DNA of 9,436 bases from an uncultured Saprospiraceae bacterium. GTDB lineage: Bacteria > Bacteroidota > Bacteroidia > Chitinophagales > Saprospiraceae. Location: NCBI GenBank assembly GCA_937942405.1, contig CALDEN010000308.1, forward strand, positions 1-9,436, in the 5' to 3' direction. The notes under the pieces were generated by a model, which made no database searches, was not told the origin of the DNA, and saw only the letters and a program-made list of their open reading frames with translations. Position numbers and translations under genes: made by a program. Positions 7,102 to 9,436 of this stretch are shown here, one piece after another (position 1 is the first letter of the stretch; every line of letters starts with the position of its first letter).

Positions 7102-8244
7102 ATGAGATTAATATTTTTAGGGGTATTTTGGATGTTATTTTTGGCAACAGCTTCAAGCCAAAAAGGTCCTTATACAGAAATAGATTTGGAGGATGTACGT
7201 ACCATGGCTATGGTCGAGTCTAAGAACATCCTGATCTCTTTTGGGTCTAGTAGCTCTGCAGAGGCACAAAGCGTAAACCAGCTTTTATTAAGTGATAAAT
7301 CCATTAATAAGGTCATTCAAGAATCACTGATATCTGTCAGTGTAGATATGGATAATGTAAATGATTTTAAGTGGTTTGCCGATTTCAGAATCGTTTATGT
7401 ACCTACGCTTGCAATCATAAATCCTTTAGGAGAAGAGATCGATCGAATTACTGGTAATATAACAACGGATCGAGTACGTACTTTTTTTGATTTATTTAAG
7501 GAAGTGGACCCTGCTATCTTTTTAGTAGAAGATCCCAGTGCAATGGCCGTTACACCTCCGGAGACATCAAAAAATGCCATTCTTTCTGAGCCTATCATTG
7601 ACAAAATAACGGAGGAAGAAATTTTAAAACCACAGGTAGTTATTCAACCAGAGCATCAAGAGAGTATAATAGAACTGTCCAATAGAGAGGATAGAGCAAT
7701 TAGTACAACCACAACTACAATCGTTGATGTAGGCACTCCATCTACAAGCAATACTACTGCAGTGAGTGCATATAAATCAGCATATAAAGCGACAATAAAT
7801 AGGGCTACTACTGTAGAAGTACCTACCGAGGATTACACACCGAGTTATCGTGTAGTATATGCTAGTGAAGGTGCCGATTTTCCCCCAGTGGCTTTATCTA
7901 CAATGAGTACAAATGCTTTAGTTAAGAAAGCTGGTAAAAGAAAGAACACAACTACGGAAAAGTCAAAGAAAGAAAAGCCAAAGAAGAAGAATTCTACCTC
8001 GAAAAAAGAAACTCCTAAAAACAATCAAGAATTCAGAATACACTTCGGTACTTATGATACCATGGTAGTTGCACAGAACCATATAGAACTTTTGAAAAAA
8101 TCAATAGATAAAGAGATCCAATTAGTAGAGAAGGATTCAGGATACAACGTCATTACAAGAGATCTAGAATCTAAGTCAGAGGCACGATCATTTGTTCAGG
8201 AGAGTAGGGCTCAAGGGATTAATTGCTTTTTATTAAAAGGCTAA
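7102..8244 (+). CDS. Exported thioredoxin-like/SPOR-domain fusion protein with no active-site cysteines
   Basis: A 380-residue protein. A signal peptide (about 1-17, cleavage near ATA/SSQ) is followed by a thioredoxin-like domain at about 20-140, with ILISFG at the first core strand and VYVPT carrying the cis-proline (P101). Where thioredoxins have WCxxC this protein has FGSSSSAEAQ (47-56). Its only cysteine is near the C-terminus, so it cannot be a classical dithiol oxidoreductase. Residues ~145-270 are a low-complexity Thr/Ser/Glu-rich linker and ~275-307 a lysine-rich stretch. The last ~70 residues (from FRIHFGTYD, 311) fit a SPOR domain, a fold that binds glycan strands of peptidoglycan stripped of stem peptides. 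It probably acts in the periplasm, binding the cell wall. It lies 90 bases after the hydrolase gene with no terminator between, so co-transcription is possible but unproven. The ATG at 7102 is directly followed by the signal sequence. Confidence 0.87.
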   Translation: MRLIFLGVFWMLFLATASSQKGPYTEIDLEDVRTMAMVESKNILISFGSSSSAEAQSVNQLLLSDKSINKVIQESLISVSVDMDNVNDFKWFADFRIVYVPTLAIINPLGEEIDRITGNITTDRVRTFFDLFKEVDPAIFLVEDPSAMAVTPPETSKNAILSEPIIDKITEEEILKPQVVIQPEHQESIIELSNREDRAISTTTTTIVDVGTPSTSNTTAVSAYKSAYKATINRATTVEVPTEDYTPSYRVVYASEGADFPPVALSTMSTNALVKKAGKRKNTTTEKSKKEKPKKKNSTSKKETPKNNQEFRIHFGTYDTMVVAQNHIELLKKSIDKEIQLVEKDSGYNVITRDLESKSEARSFVQESRAQGINCFLLKG

Positions 8245-8281
8245 ACTTAAAAATACTTTTTTGTGACTTCAGGTTTTCTAT

Positions 8282-8827
8282 TTATGCATTTACTGCTTTG
8301 CGATAGTGATTTTGAACAAGCTTATCTAAAAATAACTGGGTCTTAAAACATTCAAATTTTGTGGATACTTCAGATTCTGAAAAGAGTGGGATGCCACCAC
8401 CCAAAAGGACGGGAATTATAGTAATGATCATCTGATCTATGAGATCATGTTTTAAGAAATCCTGGATAACCTTGCCGCCATCTATATACAATTGAGTATG
8501 TCCATCACTATGTATTTTTTTGAGTACATCAGGTATCGTTCCACTTAAGATGGTGACTTGATCACCGCATTTATCTGGAACTTGAGTCAGCGTATTACTG
8601 AGGACGTAGACAGGTTTATTATAGGGCCATGGAATATCAAAGCCGATTACCGTTTCAAAACTTATCCTACCCATGACTAGGGCATCGATACTAGCCATAT
8701 GATCATTGTATCCTGTATCGATGGTATTAATCTCAGGGTAAGTGTTTAAATAATCAACTCCTCCGCTTCGATCTGCTATATAGCCATCTAAACTAGTAGC
8801 TATAAAAACCTTGTTTTGACTTTCCAT
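8282..8827 (-). CDS. Dihydrofolate reductase-like/RibD C-terminal domain family protein
   Basis: A 181-residue protein, the usual length for stand-alone members of the RibD_C/DHFR-like family (PF01872; YwjB/YyaP-like). Motifs in order are ATSLDGYIAD at the N-terminus, with GGVDYL shortly after, ALVMGRISFET (the dinucleotide-binding and substrate-facing helix), VYVLSNT, LYIDGGKVIQDFL and the C-terminal IIPVLLGGGIPLF. Relatives are NAD(P)H-dependent reductases of pteridine- or pyrimidine-like compounds, but most stand-alone members have no known substrate, so a true folate role should not be assumed. It is cytosolic, with no signal or membrane segment. The ATG at 8827 fits the family start. It follows the GT4 gene on the same strand after 28 bases, so the two are probably co-transcribed; no functional link is obvious. 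It converges on the SPOR gene across 37 bases. Confidence 0.92.
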   Translation of the reverse strand: MESQNKVFIATSLDGYIADRSGGVDYLNTYPEINTIDTGYNDHMASIDALVMGRISFETVIGFDIPWPYNKPVYVLSNTLTQVPDKCGDQVTILSGTIPDVLKKIHSDGHTQLYIDGGKVIQDFLKHDLIDQMIITIIPVLLGGGIPLFSESEVSTKFECFKTQLFLDKLVQNHYRKAVNA

Positions 8828-8855
8828 ATAGCTGTAAAGATAGTGCCACTAAAAA

Positions 8856-9436
8856 TTATACGAGTACTGCTTTATTAGAAGTACTGTGTGAAGATTTAGA
8901 ATCACATAACTTATGGAAATGTGTAATGTATCTATCTACTACCTCGGACATCGGTAGAGAGGCTGCAGCGGTATAATTTTTTTCTGCAATGGATCTTCTA
9001 TATCCATCGTCTGTTACTAGTTTTTCTATCGCATCTGCTAGGCCATTTATATCTCCCGGTTGGAAGTATGCTCCTCGGTACCCTTCTTCTTCGATCAGTT
9101 CTTTGAGGTCTCCTATGTTAGGTAAGACCACTGCTTTTCCATACGCACCCGCTTGATGCAATACTCCGGAACTACCCGTAGTACTTGTATAAGGAAAGAC
9201 CACTGCTGTACTCTCACCAAATATCACAGGAACATCTTCCTCCTCCACGTATCCTGTAAAGCGTAGGTCTTTTACATGGCTATATTTCTTTTCTACATCA
9301 GCTAGATATCCTTTTACATTGGGGTTATCTGTTCCTGCGATCACGATTTCTAATTCTTCTCCAGTACGTTCTCTAACGATCTCTACTGCCTCGATCATTT
9401 CTTCCACTTTTTTATAGGTTCCGAATTTTCCGAAAG
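8856..9436 (-). CDS. GT4-type glycosyltransferase, C-terminal part (5' end outside the window)
   Basis: The frame stays open to the window edge. Upstream of an internal GTG at 9407 it reads FGKFGTYKKVEEM, the usual entry to the second Rossmann domain of GT-B enzymes, so about half of the protein is missing. Visible parts are LEIVIAGTDNP (beta strand and donor loop), LRFTGYVEEEDVPVIF, VVFPYTSTTGSSGVLHQAGAYGKAVV and the C-terminal PGDINGLADAIEKL. This is the nucleotide-sugar-binding domain of a retaining family 4 glycosyltransferase, cytosolic or peripheral at the inner membrane and typical of polysaccharide or glycolipid assembly. The classical EX7E acidic pair is replaced: aligned on the AxxGKxVV segment, Thr (codon 9177-9179) and Gln (codon 9153-9155) stand where the two glutamates normally are. 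The product ends with a Ser/Lys-rich tail. It is followed after 28 bases by the DHFR-like gene. Confidence 0.92.
   Translation of the reverse strand, partial: FGKFGTYKKVEEMIEAVEIVRERTGEELEIVIAGTDNPNVKGYLADVEKKYSHVKDLRFTGYVEEEDVPVIFGESTAVVFPYTSTTGSSGVLHQAGAYGKAVVLPNIGDLKELIEEEGYRGAYFQPGDINGLADAIEKLVTDDGYRRSIAEKNYTAAASLPMSEVVDRYITHFHKLCDSKSSHSTSNKAVLV

Noticed and set aside
8245..8281. A possible bidirectional terminator between the convergent SPOR and DHFR-like genes (AAAAATACTTTTTT).
   Set aside because: The only pairing is a short A/T stem with no G-C pairs and a 3-base loop, too weak to call.

Overview
The window looks like a chromosomal segment of a member of the Bacteroidota, probably a marine or environmental flavobacterial or saprospirial relative. 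The clues are moderately AT-rich DNA, few Shine-Dalgarno sites, a SPOR/thioredoxin-like exported protein and envelope glycan genes. This placement is an inference; no rRNA or other marker gene is present. I see no mobile element, tRNA, rRNA, CRISPR array or phage gene.

Layout. (1) Positions 1-281, plus strand: the 3' end of an unrecognised gene cut by the window edge. (2) 283-1140, minus strand: a GT2 glycosyltransferase of the dolichyl-phosphate-glucose synthase (Alg5/DPG synthase) type, followed by an intrinsic terminator that works only in its direction. (3) 1141-1332: a divergent intergenic region. (4) 1333-7011, plus strand: three overlapping genes that almost certainly form one transcript. 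They encode a ~1000-residue polytopic GT-C-like membrane protein with a large C-terminal extracytoplasmic region, a lipoprotein with Ig-like modules, and a membrane-anchored clan GH-A (GH5-like) glycoside hydrolase. (5) 7102-8244, plus strand: an exported protein with a redox-dead thioredoxin-like domain, a long low-complexity linker and a C-terminal SPOR domain. (6) 8282-9436, minus strand: a dihydrofolate-reductase/RibD-C-like protein downstream of the 3' part of a GT4 glycosyltransferase cut by the right edge.

How they may work together (inference). Alg5-like enzymes load a sugar onto a polyprenyl phosphate at the cytoplasmic face. GT-C enzymes use such lipid-phosphate sugars on the far side of the membrane. 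Finding the two divergently, with the GT-C gene coupled to a lipoprotein and a membrane-tethered glycosidase, suggests a small module for building or trimming an envelope or extracellular glycan. The GT4 gene at the right edge fits a broader glycan neighbourhood. The SPOR protein is an envelope protein that may bind peptidoglycan; its link to the module is only by adjacency. The most unusual points are the domain architectures of the GT-C protein and the hydrolase, and the thioredoxin-SPOR fusion without cysteines at its active site.
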